Shown piece after piece: positions 9,172 to 18,293 of a stretch of 64,000 nt of DNA. How positions within the stretch are numbered: position 1 is the stretch's first letter; each line of letters begins with the position of its first letter. Location of the stretch: contig BEHM01000002.1 of assembly GCA_002923315.1 (NCBI GenBank), forward strand, positions 1 through 64,000, read 5' to 3'. Under the pieces are notes generated by a model that worked only from the letters and a program-made list of their open reading frames with translations, was not told the DNA's origin and ran no database searches. The stretch is from a bacterium HR10 (GTDB lineage: Bacteria; Acidobacteriota; Blastocatellia; HR10). The position numbers and the translations under genes are program-made.

Positions 9172-10047
9172 ATGGAGTGGACAGAGCGTGTGAGACGCAT
9201 CTTGGACTTTCATCTTTTCGACATCGGTGGACGGGCTATCACACCGGTGCAATTGGTGGTGGTCGTGATCACGCTGACACTCACCTTTGCGATCGCACGA
9301 CTTGCCGAGAAGCTTTGTGAGCAAAGATTCCTCCGTCACCTCGAAACCGGGGCTCGGTACACCTTAATCCGTTTGACCCAGTACGTGATTGGGGCCATAG
9401 GCATCGTGATCGCTCTGAAGGTGCTCAACATTGATCTGACGGCGATCGCGGTGGTGGCCGGTGTGCTTGGCGTGGGTATTGGCTTCGGCCTGCAAAATAT
9501 CGTGGCCAATTTCGTCGCCGGGCTGGTGCTGCTGTTTGAGCGGCCCATCAAGGTCAACGACCGCGTCACGGTTGAGAATATCGAAGGGAACGTCGTGAGC
9601 ATCAGCTTTCGCTCGACCACTATCGTGACCAACGATAACATCGCGGTCATCGTGCCGAATTCCGAATTCATCAATCGCACGGTCATCAACTGGTCGCACG
9701 GCGACCCCCGCGTGCGGATTCATGTGCCGGTGGGGGTCGCTTACGGCTCAGACGTAGAGCTGGTCACGCGCACGTTGCTGGACGTTGCCTTTGCGACGGA
9801 GAGGGTTCTTCGCGAACCGGCGCCGATGGTGTGGTTCAAGGAGTTCGGGGAGTCGTCGCTCAATTTCGAACTGTTGGTGTGGACCGATGAGCCGGAGAAA
9901 CACCTTCAGTTACGGAGCCGCCTCAACTATGCCATTGAGGCGACCTTCCGCGAGCGCGGCATTCAGATTCCATTCCCTCAGCGCGACCTGCACATCAAAT
10001 CGGCCGATGGACTCGCCCGGGCGCTGGGTCGCGTCTCCGGATCGTGA
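9172..10047 (+). CDS. MscS-family mechanosensitive ion channel
   Basis: 'VVAGVLGVGIGFGLQNIVANFVAGLVLLFERPIKVNDRVTVENIEGNVVSISFRSTTIVTNDNIAVIVPNSEFINRTV' MscS core. Start MEWTER preceded by GAGGAG. Confidence 0.93.
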   Translation: MEWTERVRRILDFHLFDIGGRAITPVQLVVVVITLTLTFAIARLAEKLCEQRFLRHLETGARYTLIRLTQYVIGAIGIVIALKVLNIDLTAIAVVAGVLGVGIGFGLQNIVANFVAGLVLLFERPIKVNDRVTVENIEGNVVSISFRSTTIVTNDNIAVIVPNSEFINRTVINWSHGDPRVRIHVPVGVAYGSDVELVTRTLLDVAFATERVLREPAPMVWFKEFGESSLNFELLVWTDEPEKHLQLRSRLNYAIEATFRERGIQIPFPQRDLHIKSADGLARALGRVSGS

Positions 10048-10277
10048 TGCGGAACAGCTCGCGTCATCGCGACCTTGCGGGGAGGTGCTCACACGCTGAG
10101 GATCCTGTGGCTTCCTCTGGGCCGCGTTGAGGGAAGAGGCTCGTATTGGGGCTTGGTCTCGTTCGTTCAACTCTGGGCCGGTAGCTTCCGATTCCCTTGC
10201 GCAGCCGCCTGCCGGTTCACATCTTCGGGACGGGGATGATACAATGAAATTTCCAGAACCTTTGTGTGGAGAGGTTC

Positions 10278-11750
10278 ATGGTGGATACGAACTTATGCCG
10301 TGCGAGGCTTCTCGTCGTATCGAATCGAAGCCCATATAGCTTTCGTCACATCGGACGCCGCTGGAGACCGGAGCGCGCGATCGGGGGATTGGTCGCCGCC
10401 GTCGAACCGGTGCTGCATCGGCTCGGTGGACTCTGGATTGCGTGGGGCGATCGGCCTGTCGCGGGATCGGAGAAGATGCCGGCCCCACCTGATGATCCCC
10501 GCTACCAGATCAAATTCGTCCCTCTTTCGAGCGAAGAGGTCGATGGGTATTACTTCGGATTCGCCAACGATGCGCTGTGGCCCCTCTGTCACTATTTTCT
10601 GGGCAAGTGCAATTTCTCCCGAGAGCACTGGCAGAGCTACAGGAACGTGAATCGAAAATTCGCCGCGGCGACGCTTGAGGAACTGGCCGCCGGAGATATC
10701 GTCTGGGTGCACGACTACCATCTGGCGCTCGTCCCGCAGTATATCCGGGAACGTGAACCGTCGGCGAAAATCGCTTACTTCTGGCATATCCCTTTCCCCG
10801 GCGTAGACCTCTTCCGTGCGCTGCCCTGGCGGAGAGAAATCCTTTGGGGATTGCTGAATAGTGACTTTGTGGGGTTCCATACCGAGACGTATGTTCGGAA
10901 TTTTCTCGACTGTGTTGAGGAGCTGGCGAAGATTCCGGTGGATCGCGAGCAGGGACGGGTGATCGTGGATGGCCGGAGGGTCAAAGTCCGCGCGGTGCCT
11001 CTGGGCGTAGACGTCGGCTATTGTCAGCGGCTGGCGAATTCGCCGGACATGCAGGCGAAAGCCAGAGCGATCCGACAGGCGTTGAGATCGGAGATCATTG
11101 CTCTGGGCGTGGAGCGGCTCGACTACACGAAGGGGATTCTCGAGCGCATCTGGGCGGTGGAGCGGTTGCTGGAGGCGCATCCCGAACTGAAGAGGAAGTT
11201 TTCACTCATTCAAATCGCCGCGCCGAGCCGCACGAAGGTGCCGGAATATGGCAGACTCAAGCGGCTGGTGGATGAGACCATCGGGCGCATTAACGGTCGT
11301 TTTGCCGAACTGGACTGGGTGCCGATCGTCTATTTCTCGAAGAGCGTGCCACGGCCGGAGTTGACGGCTTATTATCAAGCTGCCGACATCGCCCTGGTCA
11401 TTCCGCTCCGGGATGGGATGAACCTGGTGGCGAAAGAGTATGTCGCCTCGCGAACTGATTGCGACGGGGTGGTCATCCTCAGCGAGCTCGCCGGTGTCGC
11501 GGAAGAGTTTGACGAAGCCGTCTTGGTGAATCCATTCGACATTGACCAGGTCGCCGAAGCCATCCGACAAGCCATTGATCTAGATGTGGAGGAGAAACGT
11601 CGGCGCATGCAGCGACTGAGAGAGAAAGTGGAGCGTCGGGATCTGACGTGGTGGCTGGAGCAGATGCTGTATGAGTTCACGGCCCTCTCGGCAGGCGAAG
11701 AGTCGGGAGCCAGAGAAACAGCGTCCGCCGCTGGAGAGCACGTGGGATGA
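10278..11750 (+). CDS. otsA: GT20 alpha,alpha-trehalose-phosphate synthase-like enzyme
   Basis: 'IVWVHDYHLALVPQYIRE', 'IAYFWHIPFPGVDLFRALPWRREILWGLLNSDFVGFHTETY', 'PLRDGMNLVAKEYVASR'. GGAGAGG lies just upstream of this ATG. Confidence 0.9.
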   Translation: MVDTNLCRARLLVVSNRSPYSFRHIGRRWRPERAIGGLVAAVEPVLHRLGGLWIAWGDRPVAGSEKMPAPPDDPRYQIKFVPLSSEEVDGYYFGFANDALWPLCHYFLGKCNFSREHWQSYRNVNRKFAAATLEELAAGDIVWVHDYHLALVPQYIREREPSAKIAYFWHIPFPGVDLFRALPWRREILWGLLNSDFVGFHTETYVRNFLDCVEELAKIPVDREQGRVIVDGRRVKVRAVPLGVDVGYCQRLANSPDMQAKARAIRQALRSEIIALGVERLDYTKGILERIWAVERLLEAHPELKRKFSLIQIAAPSRTKVPEYGRLKRLVDETIGRINGRFAELDWVPIVYFSKSVPRPELTAYYQAADIALVIPLRDGMNLVAKEYVASRTDCDGVVILSELAGVAEEFDEAVLVNPFDIDQVAEAIRQAIDLDVEEKRRRMQRLREKVERRDLTWWLEQMLYEFTALSAGEESGARETASAAGEHVG

Positions 11751-12526
11751 GAGATACGGTGTCGGAACTCCTTGAACAGATCGGTCGTGTCAGACGGGCC
11801 TTTCTTCTGCTCGATTATGATGGGACGTTGGTGCCGATTGCTCCGACGCCGGAGCTAGCGCGTCCGACACCGGAGCTGCTGCGCATCCTGCGCCGTTTGG
11901 TCTCACGCGACCGATGGCAGGTGGCGATTGTCAGTGGGCGCCCCCTTCGAGAGCTGGAAGACCTGGTGCCCGTGGACGGACTTTTCTACGTCGGCGCGCA
12001 TGGGGCGGAGATGCGCGCGCCGAGAGGGGAGCGACAGCGCCTTGCGCCCGACGGCGCCCGAGAACATCTGAAGCTGCTTGCCCGGAAGCTGGATACGACG
12101 CTCACCGGCTGTCCCGGTTGTCAGCTCGAACACAAAGAGTTCAGTCTCGCCCTGCATTATCGGCAAGCCCGGGACGAGGTCGCCCAGACTGCTCTGGCAC
12201 ACTTCTTCCGGTTGGGGGAGCCTTTGGTCCGCACGGGAGCATTCGAGTGGCTCAAGGGGAAAAAAGTCCTCGAGCTGCGCCCTGCCCGGGTGAACAAGGG
12301 GCATGCCGTGCAGGAGCTCCTGAAACAATACGCCCGCCCGGAGGAACAACCTGTCTACATCGGAGATGACGAGACCGATGAGGATGCCTTCCGGATTCTG
12401 CGGGATTCTGGCATCACGGTTCTGGTCTCCCCCGAAGCGCGTCCAACCTGGGCGCGGTATCGGGTGGATTCTCCGCAGGAGGTCCATCGCCTCCTCGAAC
12501 TTCTAGCGGATATCTATGGGGCATGA
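11747..12526 (+). CDS. otsB: Trehalose-6-phosphate phosphatase (HAD superfamily)
   Basis: 'LLLDYDGTLVPIAPTP', 'AIVSGRPL', 'YIGDDETDEDAFRIL'. Overlaps otsA by 4 nt. Confidence 0.93.
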   Translation: MRDTVSELLEQIGRVRRAFLLLDYDGTLVPIAPTPELARPTPELLRILRRLVSRDRWQVAIVSGRPLRELEDLVPVDGLFYVGAHGAEMRAPRGERQRLAPDGAREHLKLLARKLDTTLTGCPGCQLEHKEFSLALHYRQARDEVAQTALAHFFRLGEPLVRTGAFEWLKGKKVLELRPARVNKGHAVQELLKQYARPEEQPVYIGDDETDEDAFRILRDSGITVLVSPEARPTWARYRVDSPQEVHRLLELLADIYGA

Positions 12527-13160
12527 GTTTCAGTTCTACAGCGAAGCCGGTCTTCCCGTCTGGACGGGGATCAAGGCATCCAACCTCCGTTCTCTCCAGA
12601 ACGGCATCCGCCGGGTCAGCGGCTCTTCCATCTTCTATCATGTGCACCACGCGCTGCTGCGGCGCCACTTCACGGCAGCCGAATACATGAATGACTTCGC
12701 CCGGTGGGTGTGGCTCCATCTGAATCAGCCTGCGCTCGCTGAGAAGCTGGCTTCCATAGACCCGTGGGACTTCACCTCCGTGCGGCAGGTGCGGGAGCGA
12801 TTGCTGGAGTATTTGCACACCTACGTGGGGGAGATGGAGACCTTCTTCCGGGTGCCCGAACGAGATGAGTTTCAGTTCCTTGAACTGCGCAGCGTCGTTT
12901 TCCCCACCGGATTGCGGGCGAGAGATCTGCGGAGCTTCCATGATGCCCTGCAGAAGGTGGGGCTGGGATCGCTCTTCTATCATCTGGTCGAAGCTCGATT
13001 GCGGCTCGGACGCCTCTCGAACGATTTCTCCGAATGGCTCTCGGAGCGCTTGAAGGAGGACGAGTTAGCGGAGCGCATCAACGACCTCAGTCCCTACGCG
13101 TATAATCTCTGGCAAATTCGCGACAAGATCGTTGAGATGATCGAGACGAGGCTCTCATGA
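12516..13160 (+). CDS. DUF5752-like protein with two tandem internal repeats
   Basis: Overlaps the otsB and TreT-like ORFs. Repeat 1 'FQFYSEAGLPVWTGIKASNLRSLQNGIRRVSGSSIFYHVHHALLR', repeat 2 'FQFLELRSVVFPTGLRARDLRSFHDALQKVGLGSLFYHLVEARLR'. Confidence 0.75.
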   Translation: MGHEFQFYSEAGLPVWTGIKASNLRSLQNGIRRVSGSSIFYHVHHALLRRHFTAAEYMNDFARWVWLHLNQPALAEKLASIDPWDFTSVRQVRERLLEYLHTYVGEMETFFRVPERDEFQFLELRSVVFPTGLRARDLRSFHDALQKVGLGSLFYHLVEARLRLGRLSNDFSEWLSERLKEDELAERINDLSPYAYNLWQIRDKIVEMIETRLS

Positions 13161-14404
13161 AGACGATCCGACTGGACGAATACGCTCCCTTGGTGGGCGC
13201 CGAGGAGATCGCGGAGATCCGGGCTCTTGCAGCGTGCTTAGGGTCGGTTTCGCTACAGCACATCAACTCCACGTCTCAGGGAGGAGGGGTCGCCGAGATC
13301 CTCTCCTGGCTCGTGCCGCTGATGCAAGACGTGGGTATAGACGCGCGCTGGACCGTCATTGAAGGATCGGCGGAGTTCTTTGAGGTCACCAAGGCTTTCC
13401 ACAACGCCTTGCACGGCATGTCGGTCGAGATCACCCCGGAGATGTTCGCGCTCTTCCGGGAGGTGGGCGAGCAGAATCTCCGCAAAGTGGACGGACAGGC
13501 GGATTTCATCGTGGTGCACGACCCGCAACCGCTGGGATTGATCGCGGCGAAGAGACAGGGGGGCGCTACAAAGTGGATCTGGCGCTGCCACATTGACCTG
13601 TCCGAAGCGGACCTGCGCGTGTGGGGATTTTTACGCACATACGTGGAGCGCTTCGATGCGGCTGTTTTTCACCTGCCCGAATACGCCAAGGAATTGCCTA
13701 TTGACCAGTTCATCCTTCCACCGGCGATTGATCCGCTGAGCGAGAAGAATCGCGAGCTGGACCCGTCGGAGGTGCAGGCGGTGCTGGAGCGTTTCGGCAT
13801 TGATCCTGAAAAGCCCATTGTGCTGCAGGTCTCACGGTTTGACCGGCTGAAAGACCCTGTGGGTGTGCTTGAGGCGTTTCGGCTTGTGCGACGCTCCCAC
13901 GAGTGCCAGCTCATACTGGCCGGAGGGAGCGCGGCAGATGATCCCGAAGGCGCACAAGTGCTGGCAGAGGTACGGGAGCGGGCGGAGAAGCTGCCGGATG
14001 TCCACATCCTGGACCTGCCGCCTACCAGTCATCGGGAGATCAACGCCTTACAGCGGGCGGCGGCGGTGGTGGTGCAGAAATCCATTCGGGAGGGCTTCGG
14101 TCTGGTGGTGACCGAAGCGATGTGGAAGGGCAAGCCCGTCGTGGGGAGCGCCGTGGGCGGCATTCGCCGTCAGATCATCCATGGCGTCACCGGGTTTTTG
14201 GCGCACACAGTAGAAGGCACGGCCTTCCGCATCCGGCAGCTCTTGAGCCATCCCGAGTTGGCTGCCCAGATGGGATGGGCCGCCCGGGAATATGTGCGGA
14301 CGAACTTTCTGCTCACCCAATATCTGAAGAACTGGCTTCTTCTCTTGTTGACCGTCAAGCACCCCTGGCGGGGATCGAAACAGTGGGCAGTGTTCGCCGC
14401 CTGA
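13157..14404 (+). CDS. GT4 glycosyltransferase, TreT/trehalose synthase-like
   Basis: 'LQHINSTSQGGGVAEILSWLVPLMQDVGIDARWTVIEGSAEFFEVTKAFHNALHG' and GT4 motif 'KSIREGFGLVVTEAMWKGKPVVGSAVGGIRRQI'. Confidence 0.88.
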   Translation: MKTIRLDEYAPLVGAEEIAEIRALAACLGSVSLQHINSTSQGGGVAEILSWLVPLMQDVGIDARWTVIEGSAEFFEVTKAFHNALHGMSVEITPEMFALFREVGEQNLRKVDGQADFIVVHDPQPLGLIAAKRQGGATKWIWRCHIDLSEADLRVWGFLRTYVERFDAAVFHLPEYAKELPIDQFILPPAIDPLSEKNRELDPSEVQAVLERFGIDPEKPIVLQVSRFDRLKDPVGVLEAFRLVRRSHECQLILAGGSAADDPEGAQVLAEVRERAEKLPDVHILDLPPTSHREINALQRAAAVVVQKSIREGFGLVVTEAMWKGKPVVGSAVGGIRRQIIHGVTGFLAHTVEGTAFRIRQLLSHPELAAQMGWAAREYVRTNFLLTQYLKNWLLLLLTVKHPWRGSKQWAVFAA

Positions 14405-14409
14405 TAAAG

Positions 14410-14830
14410 ATTGCTGGAGATTCGTCCTCGCGACAAAGCCGCCAGGGAATTGGCTTCATCGCTGGGGGTCAGCGCCAGCAGGCGACCGAGTCCATCCACG
14501 TCCATCTCATCTATAGCGTTCTCAGAGAGGATACTGCCCGAGTGGGTCGGGAATCCGACCTTCTGGGCCGCTTCGAGAGCGGACCGGTCGGTATCGGTCA
14601 GCAACACTCGAAAGCCCTGCGCTTGGAGCACACGGGCGATGGCCTGCGCTCAGGCATGTGCGCCAAAGATCAACACGCCCTGCGGATGGGGTGAGGAGAC
14701 CAAAACTCAGTCGCAGCAAAATAGGCGGAGGCGTCAGGCCGACCACTGCGCCATGGCGCCCAGCACGGTGATGCTTGTCAGACCGATCAGACGATGTTCT
14801 GCCAAGAGGTGGCTCCTCATCCCTTATCTC
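14410..14830 (-). pseudogene. Decayed C-terminal (TrkA_N-like) fragment of a cation:proton antiporter
   Basis: Minus-strand pieces: 'LAEHRLIGLTSITVLGA', then (shifted frame) 'AVVGLTPPPILLRLSFGL', then 'SSPHPQGVLIFGAHA*AQAIARVLQAQGFRVLLTDTDRSALEAAQKVGFPTHSGSILSENAIDEMDVDGLGRLLALTPSDEANSLAALSRGRIS'. In-frame TGA and frame change are visible. Confidence 0.65.
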
Positions 14831-14937
14831 GCTCCCGCCGGAGATCATAGAACGACCCCCTCTCATCGTCGAACGATCCCATCGGTGACTGTGCGCGGCC
14901 ACGGGGAAGAACAGCATCGAGCGTTCCAGGCGGTTCC

Positions 14938-14967
14938 TTGACGTTCTTTCTTGGCCTTGTATAGAAT
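14938..14967 (+). promoter_or_regulatory. Candidate promoter for the APC permease gene
   Basis: TTGACG (14938-14943) followed by TATAGAAT (14960-14967), giving a 16 or 18 nt spacer depending on the -10 register. Confidence 0.45.
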
Positions 14968-15013
14968 GGCCCCGACGATGAGAACGCGCACGGATTCCTC
15001 GGGAGGAAAGGGG

Positions 15014-17278
15014 ATGTCAGCGTCTCACGAGATAACTTTCGGAGAAGAAGTTCGTCTCGCCCGAGAGATGTCCGTCTTCTCCGTGACCATGATCGGCGTG
15101 GGGGCGATGATCGGAGCGGGGATCTTCGTCCTCACCGGCATTGCAGCCGGGATAGCCGGGCCCGCCCTCATTCTGGCGTTTCTCTTGAACGGGATCGTCA
15201 CGCTCTTCACGGCGATGGCCTACGCCGAATTGGGTTCGTGTTTTCACGATGCGGGAGGGGGGTATCTCTGGGTCAAGGAAGGACTCCCGCAACCCAACGG
15301 ATTTCTTTCGGGCTGGATGTCCTGGTTCGCTCATGCGGTGGCGTGCAGCCTCTATGCCCTGGGCTTTGGCGCCTATTTCGGTCACGTCCTGACCGAAGGG
15401 TTTGGGCTGGAGCTTCACGGTCTCCCTCTGGAAAAGACGTTGGCTGTCGTCGCGTGCCTCGTTTTCGCCTATATCAATTTCCGTGGGGCGTCCGAGACGG
15501 GGAAGATGGGAAACATCGTCACGATGGCCAAGGTGTTGGTCATCGGTCTGTTCATCGCCTTTGGCCTTGGAGTTATCGCCGAGAAGGCCGACTGGCAGGC
15601 GGAGTTCACCCCCTTCCTCCCCACGGGGCTTTCCGGCGTCTTCATGGCTATGGGGTTGACCTTCATCGCCTTCCAAGGCTACGAGGTCATCGCTCAATGC
15701 AGCGAAGAGGTCATCGAGCCGAAGCGGAACATCCCGCGCGCCATCTTCTTTGCGCTCCTCATTGTGATCCCCATCTATCTGCTCGTCGCTTTTACGGCCC
15801 TGGGCGCCATCTCGGGCGAGGGCGTGCCTACCTGGCAGTACCTGGGGGAGAAGAAAGAGATCGCGATGGTGGAAGCGGCCAAGCAATTCATGCCCGGAGG
15901 CGCGGTCATCTTCCTCATCGGAGGACTTCTCTCCACGTTGAGCGCGCTCAATGCCACGATCTACTCCTCCTCTCGCGTGGCCTTCGCTATGGGGCGGGAT
16001 GGGAACTTGCCGGACTTTTTCGCCCGCGTTCATCCGCGCCGACGCACGCCTCATCTGTCCATCCTCGCCTCGACGCTCATCGTCATTGGGATGGCTCTGT
16101 GGCTTCCCATCGAAGATGTGGCCAGTGCGGCCGATCTCATGTTCCTCTTGATCTTCATGCAGGTGAACGTGGTCGTCATTCAGCTCAGAAAAAAACGGCC
16201 TGAGCTGGATCGAGGGTTTCGTATCCCCCTTCTTCCGATCATCCCCATGCTGGGCATTCTGACGCAAGTGTTCATCGGCTTCTATCTCATCCGCTATAGC
16301 CCGAAAGCCTTCCTGACGGCCCTTCTTTGGATCGCGGCGGGAGTAGGTGTTTACTATGCGTACGCTTCCAAAAAGGAGGCGCGGCTCGTCACGTTTCGTC
16401 GGGCTCTGGAGCGACTGGCCCGGAAGGAATATCGTATTCTGGTCGCTCTGGGGAACAAAGACAATGTGAGGCCCTTGATGGAAGTGGCGCTGGCATTGGC
16501 TAAGCATTTCGATGGGGAGATCGTGGCTCTGGCCGTCGTGGAGGTTCCTTTTCAAACGCCGCTGACCACGGGTGCCTATCTTCCCGAGGTGAGCGAGAAG
16601 CGAACAGTGTTGCGGCTGGCCGAACATTTGGCCGAGCAGGAGGGGGTCCCTTGCCGACGAGTCATCGAGATCACCCATCGGTTGTCGCAAGGCATTCTCC
16701 AGACGGCGCAGGAAGAAGAATGTAATTTCATCGTCCTGGGGCGATCGCCCCGGCCGCGGCTGGCCTCTCGTGTTGTTCGGACCATTATGGATCAGGTGTT
16801 GAACGAGGCCCCCTGCCATGTGGCGGTGGTCAAGTGCGAGAGGGGCCAACCGGTCGGGCGTGTGACCGCCGTGGTGGAAGACGATCGCAATTCGCGACTG
16901 GCCCTGGAGATACTTCCGGCTCTCGCCGCGCGCTGGAACGTCAGGTCGCGCGTTCTGGTGCTCGGGGCCGATGGTCCGGCCGCTCATGCCCGCGCCCTTC
17001 AGCTCGTGGAACGGCTCCGCACAGACGCGACTCTCCCGGCGGGCGCGGAGGTCACGGTCATCGGCGGCGATCACGTGGTGGACAAGATTCTGGCGGAAGC
17101 CGACGCCCAGGATGTTATCGTCATGGGGGAGGCTTCCAGCTTCGGTCTCGTCCGACTTCTGGCCTTGGACGTTCCCAGCCTGGTCGCCGAGAGAAGCCCG
17201 CAGATGGTGATCTTGACCAAGGCCTTCCATCCACGGCGAAGGCGCTCCTTGCTGGTGCGCTTGCTCACCGGAACGTGA
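15014..17278 (+). CDS. APC-superfamily amino acid permease fused to C-terminal universal stress protein-like domains
   Basis: 'SVTMIGVGAMIGAGIFVLTGIAAGIAGPALILAFLLNG' APC motif. C-terminal 'YRILVALGNKDNVRPLMEVALALAKHFDGEIVALAVVEV...NFIVLGRSPRPRLASRVVRTIMDQVLNEAPCHVAVVK' USP-like. SD ggaggaaagggg before the ATG. Confidence 0.88.
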   Translation: MSASHEITFGEEVRLAREMSVFSVTMIGVGAMIGAGIFVLTGIAAGIAGPALILAFLLNGIVTLFTAMAYAELGSCFHDAGGGYLWVKEGLPQPNGFLSGWMSWFAHAVACSLYALGFGAYFGHVLTEGFGLELHGLPLEKTLAVVACLVFAYINFRGASETGKMGNIVTMAKVLVIGLFIAFGLGVIAEKADWQAEFTPFLPTGLSGVFMAMGLTFIAFQGYEVIAQCSEEVIEPKRNIPRAIFFALLIVIPIYLLVAFTALGAISGEGVPTWQYLGEKKEIAMVEAAKQFMPGGAVIFLIGGLLSTLSALNATIYSSSRVAFAMGRDGNLPDFFARVHPRRRTPHLSILASTLIVIGMALWLPIEDVASAADLMFLLIFMQVNVVVIQLRKKRPELDRGFRIPLLPIIPMLGILTQVFIGFYLIRYSPKAFLTALLWIAAGVGVYYAYASKKEARLVTFRRALERLARKEYRILVALGNKDNVRPLMEVALALAKHFDGEIVALAVVEVPFQTPLTTGAYLPEVSEKRTVLRLAEHLAEQEGVPCRRVIEITHRLSQGILQTAQEEECNFIVLGRSPRPRLASRVVRTIMDQVLNEAPCHVAVVKCERGQPVGRVTAVVEDDRNSRLALEILPALAARWNVRSRVLVLGADGPAAHARALQLVERLRTDATLPAGAEVTVIGGDHVVDKILAEADAQDVIVMGEASSFGLVRLLALDVPSLVAERSPQMVILTKAFHPRRRRSLLVRLLTGT

Positions 17279-17315
17279 TCGCAACGGGGGGCACCCCACG
17301 CGACGGAGGGGATCA

Positions 17316-18071
17316 ATGGATGAGAGCTTTCAAGCGATCTTGCACAAAGCGTGGTTCGTGGTTGCAGAGCAGGTGGCGAACTTTCTGCCCAAACTTCTGG
17401 CGGGAGTCGTCGTCCTGCTCATTGGTTTCGTGATCGCCCGGCTCGTCAGAGGGTTGACGGCCCGGTTCTTCGTCGCCGTCCGGTTGGATCGCATTTCCGA
17501 TCGCCTGGGCATCAGCGCTTTTCTGGCGCGAGGGGATGTTCGCTACACCGTCGCGGAGATCCTGGCCACGGTGATCTACTGGCTGGTCTTGCTGCTCAGC
17601 TTCCAACTTCTGGGGCTGGTCCTGGGCCTGGAAGGATTGGCGCATTTCTTCGGGCAAATCCTCGGATACCTGCCGCGTCTTGTGGTGGCTCTGGTGATTA
17701 TCCTGGCGGGAATTCTGATTGGCTCTTTCTTCGGCGGAGCGGTTCAGGTAGCCGCCTCCAATGCGGGCTTTCCTGCGGCTAAGCCTCTGGGTCAAACAGT
17801 GAAATACCTCATCAGCTTCTTCGCTCTGGTCATGGCCCTGGAAGAGCTTCGCATAGCCACGCAACTGCTGGTCGCTACCCTGCAAATTGTGATCGCAGCG
17901 GTGGCATTGGCGCTGGCTCTGGCCTTCGGGTTAGGATGTAAAGACCTGGCTGGAGAGGCCGTCAGAAGATGGGTGAGCCGAACGTCGAATCCGTCGCGGG
18001 GGGAAGCGCCGAGCGGCGATGAGGGACACCCCGACGTGCAGACGACGACCCGCTCATCAACGAGCAATTGA
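17316..18071 (+). CDS. TM-helix-repeat (CmpX/MscS-related) membrane protein
   Basis: 'FLPKLLAGVVVLLIGFVIARLVRGLTARFF' and 'LPRLVVALVIILAGILIGSFFGGAVQVAA' paired TM-helix pattern. Confidence 0.7.
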   Translation: MDESFQAILHKAWFVVAEQVANFLPKLLAGVVVLLIGFVIARLVRGLTARFFVAVRLDRISDRLGISAFLARGDVRYTVAEILATVIYWLVLLLSFQLLGLVLGLEGLAHFFGQILGYLPRLVVALVIILAGILIGSFFGGAVQVAASNAGFPAAKPLGQTVKYLISFFALVMALEELRIATQLLVATLQIVIAAVALALALAFGLGCKDLAGEAVRRWVSRTSNPSRGEAPSGDEGHPDVQTTTRSSTSN

Positions 18072-18221
18072 AGGCCTTCTTCCGAATCCCTCGGTATCCT
18101 TGATCCCCTTCGCCTCGGTCTGAAGCGGCTGGGGATGGGGTTCAGGGCTGCAGCACGCGTCCGAAGGCGAATCCGGACCTGCAACTTGTTGGTCGGCGCT
18201 GGCGTCTCGCAAAGCGGCGGT

Positions 18222-18251
18222 TTGCGCGGACGCGCCGATCATCTGTACAAT
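18222..18251 (+). promoter_or_regulatory. Candidate promoter for lysC-asd
   Basis: TTGCGC (18222-18227), 18 nt, TACAAT (18246-18251), about 40 nt before the lysC ATG. Confidence 0.4.
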
Positions 18252-18293
18252 ATCGCTTTCTTCATCTTCGCGAGGTGGAGGTCGGGAAGGCGG

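Noticed and set aside
14411-14941. 176-aa plus-strand ORF between the GT4 and APC genes
   Set aside because: The minus strand carries recognisable antiporter sequence in broken frames. The plus ORF is its antisense shadow.
15017-17299. 760-aa minus-strand ORF
   Set aside because: Antisense to the APC permease and very rich in H/R/D/E/Q. It looks like a mirror-frame artefact.
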